The position numbers and the translations under genes are program-made. Shown in pieces: positions 1 through 12,502 of a stretch of 64,000 bases of DNA. How positions within the stretch are numbered: the first letter of the stretch is position 1; each line of letters starts with the position of its first letter. This DNA is from Petrosia ficiformis. Lineage: Eukaryota > Porifera > Demospongiae > Haplosclerida > Petrosiidae. The stretch lies in NCBI GenBank assembly GCA_947044365.1, contig OX345636.1, positions 58,197,746 through 58,261,745 of the forward strand, in the 5' to 3' direction. A model generated the notes under the pieces. The model was not told the origin of the DNA and searched no databases. It saw only the letters and a program-made list of their open reading frames with translations.

Positions 1-192
1 ACTAAACCCTCCTTTTTGCCTTGTTGTGGCTAGGTGAATAACAAAAAATTATATACCTCGTGTCGCGTGATCCCAGGTATCTAACTCACGATTATCAACC
101 TCCTAGTCGACATGTCATGTGATAACAGGTGTATTCGTCATTTAGACACCTCATCACATCAAAGGATGAATATTCATTTTAGGTATAAATTA

Positions 193-205
193 TATTATAT
201 ATATA

Positions 206-275
<70 letters not shown>

Positions 276-283
276 TATATACA
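193..283. repeat. (TA)n microsatellite
   Basis: An almost uninterrupted run of alternating T and A. Similar shorter runs occur at about 8084-8114 and 8286-8336. Confidence 0.9.
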
Positions 284-365
284 TAAGTATGTTCAGTAGT
301 ACATATTTACGTGTATATATACTTATGGTTAGTACATAATTATGTAAGTGCATGAATGTATGTAT

Positions 366-450
366 GTACTAGTTAATTACATTCCTTGGAAACAGCATAA
401 CAATGTACCAACAGTAGAAACATAGGAGTATGCATTTAGTGTGTATTATA
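366..450 (+). repeat. Intron tag shared with gene A
   Basis: The stretch shares blocks such as actagttaattacattcc, then aacagcataacaa, a cataggag/gaacatag block and tagtgtgtatt. The same blocks occur in the same order near 45463-45513 and 50689-50760, where they lie in the intron before the coiled-coil exons of gene A. This suggests that gene B and gene A share an ancestral intron. Confidence 0.55.
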
Positions 451-780
451 CATGTATGTATGTATGCATGTATGTGTGTTGTATGTATGTATGCATGTAT
501 GTATGTATGTATGTATGTAAATATACATGTATAATTATGCATGTACTTGTGTATGTACAGATGTACATAGGTATTCATGTATGTTTGTATTTATGTACAT
601 ACAAACATGTGTACTTCCATACATACATATATATGTATATGCATGGATGTATGTATGTACATGTATGTACACTGTATGAATTTACGTTCATACCTACGTA
701 TGTACCTTCATATGTACATGTGTGTACATGTATCTTTGTATATATGTATGCACAGTGTATATATCTATGTACGTACATAG
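430..780. repeat. ATGT tetranucleotide array
   Basis: Dense ATGT/GTAT repeats with interruptions. ATGT repeats contain no stop codon in any forward or reverse frame, so open frames here (Met-Tyr-Val-Cys or Thr-Tyr-Ile-His periodicity) are not evidence of coding. Confidence 0.95.
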
Positions 781-1361
781 TCTTGCAAGCCAGACCCAAC
801 CCTAAAGTGGGAAGGGTCTGGACACAGCCCTTACATCAACTTGTTCCTGGCACTCTGTACGTTGCGCCCCAATCAAATAGCAGAACATCACGAAATGTCA
901 GGACAGCAAACCCGCAAAAAATTAACAATTTAACATGGAGGTGTCGATGATCGAAGCAGCAGGGAGATGTTGGGGATTCGAGACAAAGCAGAAGGAATCC
1001 ACCGTAGAATTTGTTATTTTACTCCCAACTAGTTATGGTAAAAGTGTTTACTACGCAACTATACCATTCATATTTGCTCAGCTAAGAGGAAATATTGGAA
1101 GTGTAGTCGTAGTTGTGTCACCCTTAATCCCGCTTGTGAAGATGGAGTGTTTTAAAGTGCAAAGGATTAGAAGCTGCATTTTTAGTGTCGGATGTTGAAT
1201 TTGTTTGCTGATGCAATTGCATATTGCCATCTTTATTAGGCGGAGCTGATGCATTTTAATAATAATATTCATCACGATAATTGCATTCCTGTAGTACAAG
1301 TTGATGTAAAGGCTGTGTCCAGACCCTTCCATGCTTTAGGGTTGGATCTGGCTTGCGAGAC
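780..1361. mobile_element. Fold-back DNA transposon with 64-bp TIRs carrying a helicase fragment
   Basis: The left end (780-843, starting GTCTTGCAAGCCAGA) and the reverse complement of the right end (about 1297-1361, GTCTCGCAAGCCAGA) match over about 64 bp with few differences. Both are flanked by TA (778-779 and 1362-1363), compatible with a TA target duplication. The element sits inside an ATGT array. The interior carries a decayed RecQ-like helicase fragment on the plus strand. With no transposase, it is a non-autonomous element that either captured the helicase piece or lost most of a helicase-bearing parent. Confidence 0.8.
935..1201 (+). pseudogene. RecQ-like SF2 helicase fragment
   Basis: A Walker A-like motif (LPTSYGKS) is followed by a hydrophobic stretch, LRGNIGSVVVVVSPL, which matches the usual motif I to Ia spacing of RecQ-type superfamily 2 helicases. 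After about residue 70 the frame breaks: a shifted frame continues as GLEAAFLVSDVE, as expected for the next RecQ segment. No DEAH/DExH box, motif III or later helicase motif is present. The fragment lies entirely between the terminal inverted repeats of the fold-back element. It cannot encode a working helicase and is best read as a remnant. Expansion of RecQ-like genes with transposons in sponges and cnidarians is from memory, not shown here. Confidence 0.7.
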
Positions 1362-1369
1362 TAGTACGC

Positions 1370-1600
1370 ACAATGTATGTTCTCCATACGTTCACATGTA
1401 TGTATGTACAAGTTTGTAAATGTGTGTATATGTATATATGTATATACATATGTACGCATGTATGTATGTACAGGTTTGTATCTGTGTATGTATGTACACT
1501 GTATATATGTACTCATGTATGTATAAATGTATGTATGTATGTGTCTATGTATGTATGTATACATATAATTATATGTACATGTATGTACATACCTAAGTGA
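1370..1600. repeat. ATGT tetranucleotide array
   Basis: Continuation of the ATGT-rich tract on the right side of the fold-back element, consistent with insertion of that element into a pre-existing array. Confidence 0.9.
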
Positions 1601-2470
1601 AAATGTAAACGGGATTCCCGTGGGGCACCGAGCTTAAGCCAGATTTGAACGTTATCCTGCCGTTTCCCAATTTATCTCGTGAAAGCATGCAAAATCATTT
1701 ATTGTGAAACTATGAGAATACCATGATTGTCAGCTAATGAAATATAAGTGAGTGAGTTCTGTGTTCTGAATTAGACTGTTCACATATTGCTTTTTAACAG
1801 ATTCTACATGCACATAAAGAAGTTGACTATGCAGATCTTCAATTAAAATTTTATTAAAATTTATTTTAATAATAAGGAAAAGTAAATTATAATTATTATA
1901 ATTTATAATATTAACAAAGCTTTGAACCTGCAGAAGCTCTTCAATTTACTTAGACAGAGCTGCAAGTAATAGCACATTATTTCTTTAAAAACACGAGCTG
2001 AGTATCCTTTTTCTACGATTGCTGGCGACGCCCCATTTTTAACAAGTTCTGTTTTGTTGCTATCTCTACTCGACAGTCTCAACTTACAATGATAGTACAA
2101 CTGGGTATATCTATAAGATTTCAGAGAATCAATGTGGATGCTCCCTTCATTAAAACCGTTGTCAATTTCAAAGATGCAAACCACACAAGACGGCGACGAA
2201 CACAACACACAGTGACGGCAATGTAAGAGCATTCGTCTTGGTCTACCTTTCCCGTTATAATTATTTTGGTACTACAAACATTCAGAAATCTTCTTTGTTG
2301 GCAGTCAGTTAAATCACAACACATACCTTGCAGTTAACGCCTCGATAAAATACCGTCCAATCTAATGTTGAGATTTGAAGGGGTTAGAAGAGCTCCTGCT
2401 ACCGAGATCCCGCGGGTTTCACATGGTATATCGCATAGATCTTGCGAGATCCCTTTTCGATGCAAATTCG
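1601..2470. other. Unique-looking sequence, nothing recognised
   Basis: About 870 bp without simple repeats. Minus-strand open frames of 67-109 codons exist (around 1903-2324) but overlap one another in different frames and show no motif I recognise. Confidence 0.4.
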
Positions 2471-3290
2471 AGTACATACTTACGTATGTACATGCACCTG
2501 TGTACCTATGTACATATGTATGTATGTAATTGTGTATGTATGTATGTATGTACTTACATGCATTCTATGTGCGCATGTATGTATGTAGATATTAGCGTTT
2601 GTGTATTTATGTACTTACATGTAGATACTTACATATGTTCGTGTACCTATGTACCTACAGGTACAAACATATGTATGTATGTATGTATGTACATACATGT
2701 ACGTACATATGTAATTTCATGTACGTATGTATTTTTGTACATGTTTTCATATGTGTATGTACATCTTTATCGAAGTATACAAAAATTATATGGACTGTGT
2801 ATGTATGTATGTATGTATGTACATACATGTGTACATATATGTGTGTGTGTATCTATGTGTGTGTACATGTTCATTAAAACTTACATTTGTACATATGTGC
2901 GTAGTGTGTATGTACATTCATATGAATTATGTTCACGTACTCACTTTTACATACAATGTATGTATGTACTTACATGCATACTTATGTAATGTACAGTATA
3001 CATTGTACATATGTGCATACATACGTACATACTTACTTACGTACATTTGTATTATACGTACATACTTACTTACTTACTTACGTACATTTGTATTATGTAA
3101 TTATTTATGTATGTTCTTACATACAACCTGTACATGCGTATATACATGCATGTACATACGTATGTACTAGCTTGCTTATGATATGTGCCTATATACACAT
3201 GCACATATTGATATACATATGTATAAGTATGCATTATATATGCACTTTTGTGCATATGTGTGTATGCAAATATGCATACTGTATAGCCAG
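2470..3290. repeat. Long ATGT tetranucleotide array
   Basis: About 820 bp dominated by ATGT/GTAC/TTAC variants. All open frames in it are repeat translations. Confidence 0.95.
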
Positions 3291-3714
3291 AAATACTGGC
3301 AGAGAAAAAAACTTTGCCGGTTTGGCAGTGTAAACTTAAATTTGTCAATATTACATTCGTAATGTTAAAAATAACATAAGGTACATAACGTACGTACAGA
3401 TTAGCAGAAGTCGAGGTAGATGCTTAACAACAATGCCTCTCCTTAGCACAGCTACAGCTTGTTGGTCAAAAACATTGGCTCCTCTTCTGCATTCCAGTTC
3501 ATCTCCTAGTTTTGGCGTCGATACATTCTTGTAGACTTGATGGCCATATACAGCTGGTCATATTGAAAGGGCTTGCATACGTATACGTACGCGTGTTTAA
3601 TAAACACCACCCAAAGTAAACTTTAATATTATAATAAACCATCAAAATTAATTTCGTAAACTTTTAACTTTCCCTGTTTCTAAGTGAAATGCCAATGTTT
3701 TGTTCCGCTAATAT
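3291..3714. other. Unique-looking sequence, nothing recognised
   Basis: No exon, RNA gene or transposon end seen. Confidence 0.4.
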
Positions 3715-3960
3715 TTATGTATGTATGTATACAGTATATGTACATGTATAACCATGTGTACATGTATGTGTACATGTATATGTTTGTCTGTGAGTAGATG
3801 TATTCTGTATGTGGTTATTGTGTGTGAGTATGTGTCTGTAAGGAGATGTATGTGTGTATGTTATGATGCATGTGCATGTATGTGTGCATCTGTTAGTACA
3901 TGTAATATGTAATAGAGATACATGTACATACATGTACATACAAATGTATATTTGTGAAGA
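3715..3960. repeat. ATGT/GT-rich array
   Basis: Mixed ATGT and TGTG repeats ending in repeated TACATGTACATACA. This is the fourth array of the tract before gene B. Confidence 0.9.
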
Positions 3961-4111
3961 CACACCTTCATTATTATAAAACAATTACCTGAATAAACAA
4001 GCATTCAACTGTTAGACATACATGTACTTTTACCAGTTAATTACATTCCTTGTCCTAGTAGTATATCTAACATAACAACTAATAAATATATTAATTATTA
4101 TAATTATACAG

Positions 4112-7100
4112 AATATATTAATAAAGAGTGGATAATGAAACATGTTTGGAATTATGAACAACTAATGAATAACAAGAATGAGATTCAGAAAAGTTTAATA
4201 CATCATATTGTTGATGATAGACTACAGGAGGGAACACTTGTGACTGATTTGATTGATTCTATCAAATCACCATTCACTACACCACAACAACTAGTTAGTA
4301 AATCACTGATCAGTATTGTGTTAATAAATTATTATGTTAATTGTTTCAGGAGACACAGAGAATACTGGAGAAGAAGATATTTGAGAAGGAATCAGAATTA
4401 TTAAAACTATCTGTTGAGATGAGAGAGAAGAGTGATGAAATTACACACCTAAAGACACATGAGGTGTCATTAATAGATAAATCAGATACACTAAAGAAAG
4501 GTCAGAGTATTTATATAATTTATTATATGGGATTTTAACATTTGATATTACGATATTTAGAATTGGGGTTTTCAAAAGATGAAACACAAGCCTACAAGAA
4601 AATGGCTATTAGTACAAGACAAGGTAACTTATAATTAATATCTATTAAATATAATACTTTTAATATATAATGTATAGAACTGAAGATTGAAAGGAAAATG
4701 TCATTAATTAAGTCACAAGAGTTGGATTTTTCAAGAAAACAGCTCAAACATTTTAGCGAGAAGCTCAAACTCACATCTACCCTTTCACCAGGTTTATATT
4801 AATACATATATCATATCTATGAAATTATGTTTTTTTAGATGAGGAAGATATGGTGACAATGGAAAGGAATAAGGGTTATCAGAAACCTCAAGAAACAGAA
4901 CTATTTGAAGAGAAACAGTCAAAACCTGTAGATGAGGATAAATCTGTGATTAGTGATAAAACACTAATAGCACTGGAAGGTTAGTTAAGTATTCATAATA
5001 TTATACATTATGATTAATAATTATATTATTACAACAGAGAATGAGTCACTACAGAAGATAGTTATTAGTAAGAATGAACAAGTAGAGGAACTACAGAGTA
5101 TGTTAGAAATGAAGGAGGCAAAGTTAGAGTCAATACAAGAACGTAAATCATGTGTTACTTTGTAATTAACATAACTTCATGATGTGTTTTATTTTATAGA
5201 AGCGGAGGAACTACAGAGTATGTTAGAGATAGAGAGAGATAAGACGAAGCAACTGAAAGTAGAAATAGAGGAGTTCAAGAAGATTGAGGAATTGAGGATC
5301 TCCTCCACACATGATTCAGAGGTTATCAAGTATCAGAGAGATGCTGCAGTCCAGTTTAGTTACATGATACCAGTAACAGGTTAATAGTTAATAATAATTC
5401 CTGTTAGTTACTAGTATTTATTCATTATATTTATCAGATCATCTTGATGGTGTACATGTGGCTGGAGAAACACTCTTCCTTATTCAAGGGGACAATCCCC
5501 AGTCCCTCAATTGGGAAGAATATGGCTTCAGATTACATTTTCCACAAGGTACCATCTCTCCATCAGATACATGTGAGGTAGTCGTAAAAGCACTGGTGGG
5601 TGGTAAATTCCAATTTCCAGAGGGTACAGAGCTCGTTAGTGCAGTATATGCAGTTGCATTTGCTAAAAAGCTTCTTAAAGCTGTTGAAATGGAAATACAA
5701 CATTGTGTCAACCTGACCAATGAAGAACAGGGGAAGTATTTGAGCTTTGTATCAACAGCTAAAACCCATCGACATGATCCAAACAAGTTTGAATTTGTAG
5801 AAGGAGGTGTGTTTAATCCTGGTAAAAGATATGCCAGTATCCAACGAATACACTATTGTAAGAATGGTATAGTTAAGAAATCGGATGCCTCATCTCAAAC
5901 TACTCCTCCTGACTCATCATTAGATGATGAGGTTACTGAAGATACTCCTAAAGGTAAGGATATTGTGTAGTTATTATAAGGTCTTATCTGATAATATTGT
6001 TTATAGCTAAGGATACTTGTAGTTCAGTATCTAGTGACAGTTACACTGGACAGGTATATTATGAGAGAATTGGGTATAATAGATGGCAGATGAAATTCAT
6101 AGTTATTAGAGATATTGATGCCTACATGATGGTGAGATTATCAGTACTTGCTATAATTAATAATTATATATTATTATAATTATATAGTATATATCATCTG
6201 AAAATCTCAAAGCTGAAAGAGATGAAATGATTACATTTTCATTCTTGGATCCAGTTGATGGGTTTATTGAATTAACAATGGATACACCACAGAAATATTC
6301 TAATAAAGGATGGATGATAATACCACATAAAGAACCTTTTAGGGTAAGATCCTCATCATATAGGGGTTATATACTGAATGCAGTGGGAATACAGCTATTT
6401 GCATGTGGAAGCCGGGCTTAACTCAAGGAATACGAATAGCTGTAATCCACAAAATCAGCGTATAAACAATAATTATTCATACATTAATTAAAAAGGACTG
6501 ATATATATCTGTGACATTTGACTCTCATGCACTTGGAGGTGTGTTCCTAGCATTATGAAGCACTCCACATTTTTGCAATTGGTTTCTGTGATACGCCCAT
6601 GAAATGGCTAAAATGTTGATGGGTTTATCAAGCAAACTTTCACCTAAATATAGAATATGGGGGGAATTAGATCATTTATTAGACATATTAGGTGTGGCTC
6701 AGAAATTCGTTAAGATATTACTCGTATTCAAATTATTGGTGAGTCATGTGTATATGAGGTTCTCTGATTTCACTATACAAACCAGTATTATTATACTATT
6801 AGGATCCTTGAGTATAGTCCAAAACATCAAAAGGAATTATTCATCTCATTGTTTAAATATCACATTCTATCAACTGTTTCCTTTTGTGTGTAGATATCAA
6901 AGAGTGATGTTGATTTGTTTGGTAGTCAAGAACGTCTCATTCATCCATTTGGTTTAGTAACACTATTGGCTCAATCAACATCTGGTACTGATATTGCCTT
7001 ACGATATTCAGTTCCTATTGAAGGTGTGAAATGTAAGACTAAACTATTATGCATCACTCGTCTACTTGAGACAACAGATATTAGTGCTAGAGGTATTATA

Positions 7101-7759
7101 ATTATGATATAGTACATATTACAAGTCATTATGTTATTTATACACTTCAGAATCTACTAGTCATCAATCACAGGATAAAGATACATCAACTGTTAGTATA
7201 TCTCATACAGGTTAGGATTATTATGAATACAAACATTGTATTATTAATAGAAGGCAACCTAATTTTTCTTCCTGTAAATATTAAGCAAGGTAGTACATTA
7301 ATAAACAATTCTTTCATTATGTACTTGATTATATATGGTCCCATACATACAGATGACTAATGTTAACTTCCATTTCAATTTGTATTCACAGATACTGATA
7401 GATCTACTGTAGATGCTAGTCAAGTAATAAAATGTATTGAACTAGTAATGGAGAAGAATCATGCAAAACTATGTCGATTATTTAAGACTGGTTCATTGAA
7501 AAGTCTTGCTGATGAATTATTAGAAGCTGGTATTATAACACGTGATGTTCAGACAGATCCTACCAGTGATACTATTATTAACTGTTTCTTATCTGGTTTT
7601 GTATTCAAAGATGATCTAGATGAGATTGAGGAATATTGTGTGAAATTCTTCAATGCTTTTTATGAAATACATGGTCCATACATAGATGCAGCTAACAAGA
7701 TAAAGAAATCCATACAAGATACAATTATAGATAAACTAGGAGTTCAGTTAAATATATAA
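4112..7759 (+). CDS. Gene B: coiled-coil / ZU5-like / UPA-like / death-fold-like protein (3' exons only)
   Basis: Exons: 4112-4293, 4350-4500, 4579-4623, 4678-4791, 4839-4979, 5038-5142, 5200-5379, 5438-5953, 6007-6131, 6188-6343, 6894-7092, 7151-7210, optional 39-nt exon 7251-7289, and 7392-7759. GT-AG introns, mostly phase 1, keep one frame of about 780 codons to a TAA. The first exon starts mid-codon, so the 5' end is missing. Codons 1-306 are charged and heptad-rich (coiled coil). The 5438 exon is ZU5-like (SLNWEEYGFR, then EIQHC). Exons 6007-7092 resemble the region after ZU5 in UPA-type proteins. The last exon is a helical module of about 120 residues, death-fold-like by pattern only. 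It is paralogous to gene A exon for exon until the last exon, which differs. The 550-bp intron before 6894 carries inserted sequence. ZU5 assignment is from family knowledge; the function is unknown. Confidence 0.82.
6380..6455. repeat. Short inverted repeat in a gene B intron
   Basis: GTGGGAATACAGCTATT near the left and AATAGCTGTAATCCAC near the right are imperfect reverse complements about 35 bp apart. Gene A has only a 90-bp intron at this position, so the extra roughly 450 bp in gene B is an insertion of unknown type. Confidence 0.5.
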
Positions 7760-8083
7760 TACATCTTTTAGTAATACTGTTATATATGTTATGTGTAGTA
7801 TCTTTTTTGAAGTTTATATATCCTGTTGATTATGTCTCTGCCCTCTCTCTGGGTGGTGAAATAACTTCCACCTACACTTAATTACTAAGCATGGGAATGA
7901 GGCTGTATTGTAAACCACATGTGCTTAGGGTTGACTCAAGAGAACAAATTAATGAACAGTAAGTCTGTATGTCTGTACAAGTTAATTTGGAATAGGTTAT
8001 ATATTGGTGTTGTTAATTAACCATAAATCTGATATACTGTTATCTATCTATCCATTCATCTCTATATTTTTTTCTCTCATCTA

Positions 8084-8117
<34 letters not shown>

Positions 8118-8291
8118 AGAATGACAACATGTAATTAGAGAGTATCATACACCTGAAGATGTGTACAGTCAATTTTAAGCTGTTATGGAAGTATTGCCTC
8201 ACTTCAAATGAAGAGATGTATGTTTGTGTGTGTATATAAATTATGTACATAATTATACTTGTCTATATACTGTACATATGTGTTGCATATA

Positions 8292-8340
<49 letters not shown>

Positions 8341-8640
8341 TGTTTCCCCCAGGATAAATATTAAGGGTTAGGGAGTTAGTGTATATATTATTATGTGGGA
8401 ATTCTTGAGTATAACATACAAAAGGAATAGTAGTGTTGTCATAGAATTATATGTATACATGTATTATTATATTATAATATATTCATGTACATGTATTGTG
8501 TGTATATGTTAGTTTTATTATAATTATTATTATTTCTTATATTAATACACAGTGAGAATGAATGTAAATGAATGTTCAAGAGTACAAAACAAGAAAATCA
8601 ACAGGATACATCACACACTCCCTACTTCAGTTGGAAGATA
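7760..8640. other. 3' flank of gene B
   Basis: No gene seen. Two TA microsatellites occur (8084-8114, 8286-8336). The stretch at about 7885-7985 (tgtattgtaaa, then cagtaagtctg and tctgtaca) matches 58125-58210 downstream of gene A in the same order, so the duplication that created the two genes included their 3' flanks. Confidence 0.6.
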
Positions 8641-9300
8641 CATATGAGTCATGTTAGTTGTTATAACTATTGTCATTAAAAGGTCTTCCTATTAGTGTTG
8701 GGATGTTGAACATGTACATGTACATGTATACATGCATACAGTATACAATGTATGTTGATAAATCTCACCATACGGTAACAGTAATTACCTTAGTTTTACT
8801 GTCAGTTTTGTACAGTAATTACTATCTCACTGCTGTGGTGTTCAATTGACAACTATACCAATTACAGGCAAAACTACTGTTGAGCATGATAATGAAACTA
8901 TTGAGTAATTACTGTACTGTATGTGTATGATGATATTGTTTAAGACTGATTATAATGGTCATATTAACCTTTGGGTCATAATCTGGACTCTGAATAGGGA
9001 AACTATCAATAGGTTGTGGGAAATCCCCCTCTTTATCCAATCTTGGTGAGTATATCACTTTCTTTCTTTAGGAACATGAGAGTTGTCCTCATAACAAGGA
9101 GAACCAACCAAAAAAGGAATTCAAACTTCCTCTAAAGAATCATTATTTTGGTACTGAGGTGGAGTTACAAGACAGTGTGTCTCATGATTCTAAGCTCAAT
9201 TAATTTCCAGAACTAGTATTGATGACAACAAAAAAATCAAGATCTTGAGAATAGTACAAGTAAGAAAGTAAGACAAACAAACTAACTGGTGTTATCACCA
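8640..9300 (+). repeat. Dispersed repeat R1, copy 1
   Basis: This diverged copy shares with 9580-10480 and 19905-20830 a block order of gttgttataact, aaggtcttctattagt, repeated catgtacatgta, a ggaaatcc block, then an exon-like piece (about 9072-9260) beginning GAACATGAGAG and containing CCTCATAACAAGGAGAA. The exon-like piece has an acceptor-like AG before it and GTAAGA-like sequence after it. Confidence 0.65.
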
Positions 9301-9579
9301 GAATTAAGAGAATAATACTTAGTTAATTACATAACCACACTCATCTGGGATACATGTACAATGTATGTAGACAATATTGAGTTTAGATAATATTTCTCCT
9401 CTCTTTTAAAATCTGAATAGTAAAAAACAGAATCCTAATATTTATTATATAATTTATAATATATATGTAATACATGTATGTATAATTGTATATTATCTAC
9501 ATGTACATGTGGTGACTGCATGATACTATGTTACTATACTATGTTACCATACATGTACTTATATATATATGCATCATTA

Positions 9580-10480
9580 TAAGAAGCCATTATAAACAAT
9601 CAGACTGCTACAGTTGTTATAACTTAATTACCAATTTCATTTGAAGGTCTTCTATTAGTATTAAGGATGTTATCATGTACATGTACATGTACATATACAC
9701 ATGCATATACAATGTACATGTATCAAGGCTGCATTAGTAGTATAGTACCTGACATTATTAAGTTTACTGTACTTCCATTGATTACAATGTACTGTCAGTA
9801 GAGATACTGTATGATTTATTATCATGATTATTATTCTTGGGTTCAAAATGGGGAGATGGGAAACACCCATCTGGTGGATAGGAAATCCTCTCCTCTTTGT
9901 ATAATCCTGGTGAGTATACCTTTTTCTATATTAATTTTAGGAACATAGGAGATGTCCTCATAACAAGGAGAAACAACCAAAGAAACTTGCTCAGAAGAAA
10001 CATTTTTGTGTTCTGATTTTCACTTTTGAGACAATGTGGCTAATGTATCAACAACAATAAAAATCAAGATCTCGAGAATAGTACAGGTAAGAAAATAAAC
10101 AAATTAATTATCATGTACTGTTTATTATTAGTGAAGTCATATTCATTAGTAATTACTGGAGCTTATAAGCAGTGAAACCTTGAAGGAGCATCCAATACTT
10201 TCTACCTTTAGTTAGTTACCTGTGATAATATTGTACAGGTGGTCATTGTTTACCTATATTCATTAATGATCTACCTGTTTGTATAGCATTACCCCTGTAA
10301 AATCTGGATGTTTTTGGGAATAAAATGAGCCGGAATGTGTTCAAGGATTGAATGCTCTTTCATGGCTTCACCACTCATAAGCTCCTGTATTATGTATGCA
10401 TGTGTGTATGTATGTATTTCAGTGTTTTTGATAAGCTCATATGGCATACCATTGGCTCAAAGAGCTTCTTTTTTGTCACA
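9580..10480 (+). repeat. Dispersed repeat R1, copy 2
   Basis: Matches copy 3 at 19905-20830 over about 900 bp, including catcattataagaagccatt, the exon-like block after 9941, attagtaattac near 10148, and a tail containing ttcatggctt. Confidence 0.75.
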
Positions 10481-11221
10481 GCACGGTTCTCTCTATAGGC
10501 CAGATGGCCCAGTTAATTATGGATGTATTGTCACTAATAGCATTAACTATTTGTTAATGGCCTCAAGATGTATTCCCAATGGCACGAACACTAACCATGT
10601 TGAGCCAATTTGGCCCATGCTTTAAAACATATCAAAAGGTCTGATGTATATATGTCAGTGTTTTCCATAAAGTGCATCATGCATTCAAATACTGAAAATG
10701 GAAGCTGCAACTCTAATTAAAGAAAGGATATGCCCGTAAGTAATAAACCACATAGAAATGGTGGAGCTGCAAAGGTGCTAGCTGTCTCTATCCAATGAGT
10801 ATCTACACATGTAAGTATGCCGATGTCTCAAAGCCCTCAGAAAGATGTAGATAAAATTGAGTAGCTATTGTGGGATGATGAAGTAGATATAATGTTTTTT
10901 TTAGATTTCAACATTTGCAAGGAATTGGATAGGTGAAAGTTTAGTTCTTTGTATTGGCTGTATTTTTCCAATTTAAGCCTGTGTAATACTAGATCTACAT
11001 GTATAATGTCTTAGTTGAACTGTATACAATGCATATATGCGAGGAGCTTAAAGAGAGATATTTGTATCAGATAATTTGCTTGTACATCACTTCTATAGTA
11101 ATAATTTGACATATAGTGCAGCTAACATAATTAAACTGAAAACTACAGGTGTGGTTAGTGGGTGTGGTTGATAAATGGGTGTGGCTGTGACTGGCTTGAG
11201 TTATATCCTAGGGAAAACACT
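10481..11221. other. No gene recognised
   Basis: A 96-codon open frame overlaps the left part (10335-10625) but shows no motif and crosses the edge of repeat R1, so I do not call it. Confidence 0.4.
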
Positions 11222-11322
11222 AATATATGTATGTATGTATGTATGTATGTACGTATGTATGTATGTATATATGCATGTATGTATGTATGTATGTATGTAT
11301 GTATGTATGTATTTATGTATAT
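11222..11322. repeat. (ATGT)n microsatellite
   Basis: About 25 nearly uninterrupted ATGT units. Confidence 0.95.
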
Positions 11323-11381
11323 ATAAAGTTATTGTCCCTAATCTTGTTTTATACATGTATATTCTATTAATTATAATACAG

Positions 11382-12427
11382 GACTAACTGATCAATCATA
11401 CAGTAATCACATACCATTGGATAATGAATATCAGGTATCTGATGCTTCAATACCACCTTCAGTAACATACCAAGATGCTATGAATCAAAAGTTCATAACT
11501 CATCGAAGGTATATATTATACATATATAATTATGAATTACTTGATATAGTACATGACATGATAATAGTATCACTGTACTTCCATTGACTAGAATATACAT
11601 TGAGTGAATTAGATACACTGTACTTGGAATGTACTACACAATATTACAACTTAGTAGTTAGTAATGTAGTGTTGTTATATTTAACTATAATTATAACTAA
11701 AACCCCTTTTAATAAGACATTATGTCTTTTTGTTGACTAAACTATGAGTAAATTACAGGTCATCTACTATTACTAACTAAAATGATAAATGTCCAATAAT
11801 AGACACTTTATAATTGACATATAGTTAACTAAAACTAAAGTGCTTTTATTAATCCTAGAGTAACTCAATTTTATTCCATAGACTGCTAGGCCCTATAAGC
11901 AAAAGATGGTCTGGAACAATTGCTTCAAATTCTTTGTCTAAGCATCACGCATTATGTTATATATCAATTTTCATCATTTGTAAGTGTTTGAAACATGAAC
12001 CAAAATGTTTTTCAAGCAACTGTTCCATACCTTATTATTCCCACTGGTACAGTACAATACAGCATCACAAATAATACTTGAAATGACTAAATGTGTACTG
12101 TTTGTTTGTAGTGTCAACAAACAAACTATTTGAAATAGATATATACAAGTATTTGTATTTGTAATCGATATTTTATACTAATAAGCATATAGTATTTATA
12201 TTTAAATACATATTTGACTCTAATCCTGGCTAATCAATCCACTTACCTCTCGTTACCTACTATCTATTAGTATAAATTAATATTATATTTATTAACAGGT
12301 TGAATCTAGAGGTACATGTATATTATCTGCATCTCCTCCACCAGTTATTGATCCAACAATTCCACCCACTCAACATCAGGATTATTATATGGGACAGCCT
12401 GTACCCATTCCTGTTTCACCTCCTTCG
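11382..12427 (+). pseudogene. Two Pro-rich exon-like segments, possibly of the WAVE-like pseudogene
   Basis: Segment 1 starts at 11382 after TACAG and is open to a donor at 11452 (CAG|GTATCT) or 11513 (AAG|GTATAT). Segment 2 is 12299-12427, exactly 43 codons between TTAACAG and GTATGA, with a Pro-rich translation (SASPPPVIDPTIPPTQ). Using the 11452 donor, both junctions are phase 0. Pro-rich exons before a WH2 domain fit the WAVE/SCAR layout, and the WH2-like exon lies 10.6 kb downstream. The link is inferential: the intervening DNA is almost all transposons and satellite, and no N-terminal SCAR homology domain was found. Confidence 0.4.
11667..11880 (+). mobile_element. hAT-type MITE fragment (same family as 33407-37479)
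   Basis: It begins TAGTGTTGTTATATTTAAC and shares ATAACTAAAACCCCTTTT, then a GTAAATTACAGGTC-like block and GTTAACTAAAACTAAA, in the same order as the MITE split by the Ty3 element. The right end is truncated. Confidence 0.65.
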
Positions 12428-12502
12428 GTATGAATGTGTGTATGGATGTATGTATATGTACATGTATGTATGTATGAGTATGTGTGTCTGCTTGTAGGTA
12501 GT

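Larger units (their letters stand above)
1..4111. other. Repeat-rich non-coding tract upstream of gene B, probably an intron
   Basis: No convincing exon was found here. The tract holds a TA microsatellite, four ATGT-type arrays and a fold-back transposon. Two unique-looking stretches (about 1601-2470 and 3291-3714) contain only short unrecognised reading frames. A segment near 366-450 resembles the intron that precedes the coiled-coil exons of gene A (about 50690-50770), and a shorter match lies at 4036-4080. Since the first visible gene B exon starts mid-codon, I infer that this tract is a long intron whose upstream Kelch exons lie outside the window or are lost. Confidence 0.5.

Noticed and set aside
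441..3333. Many open frames of 60-200 codons with Met-Tyr-Val-Cys or Thr-Tyr-Ile-His periodicity (also 59894-62127)
   Set aside because: They are translations of ATGT repeats, which lack stop codons in all six frames.
4137..4404. A gene start at ATG 4137
   Set aside because: The reading frame is open further 5' to an acceptor at 4110-4111 in the same phase as gene A, so the ATG is internal; the frame beyond 4293 is intron.
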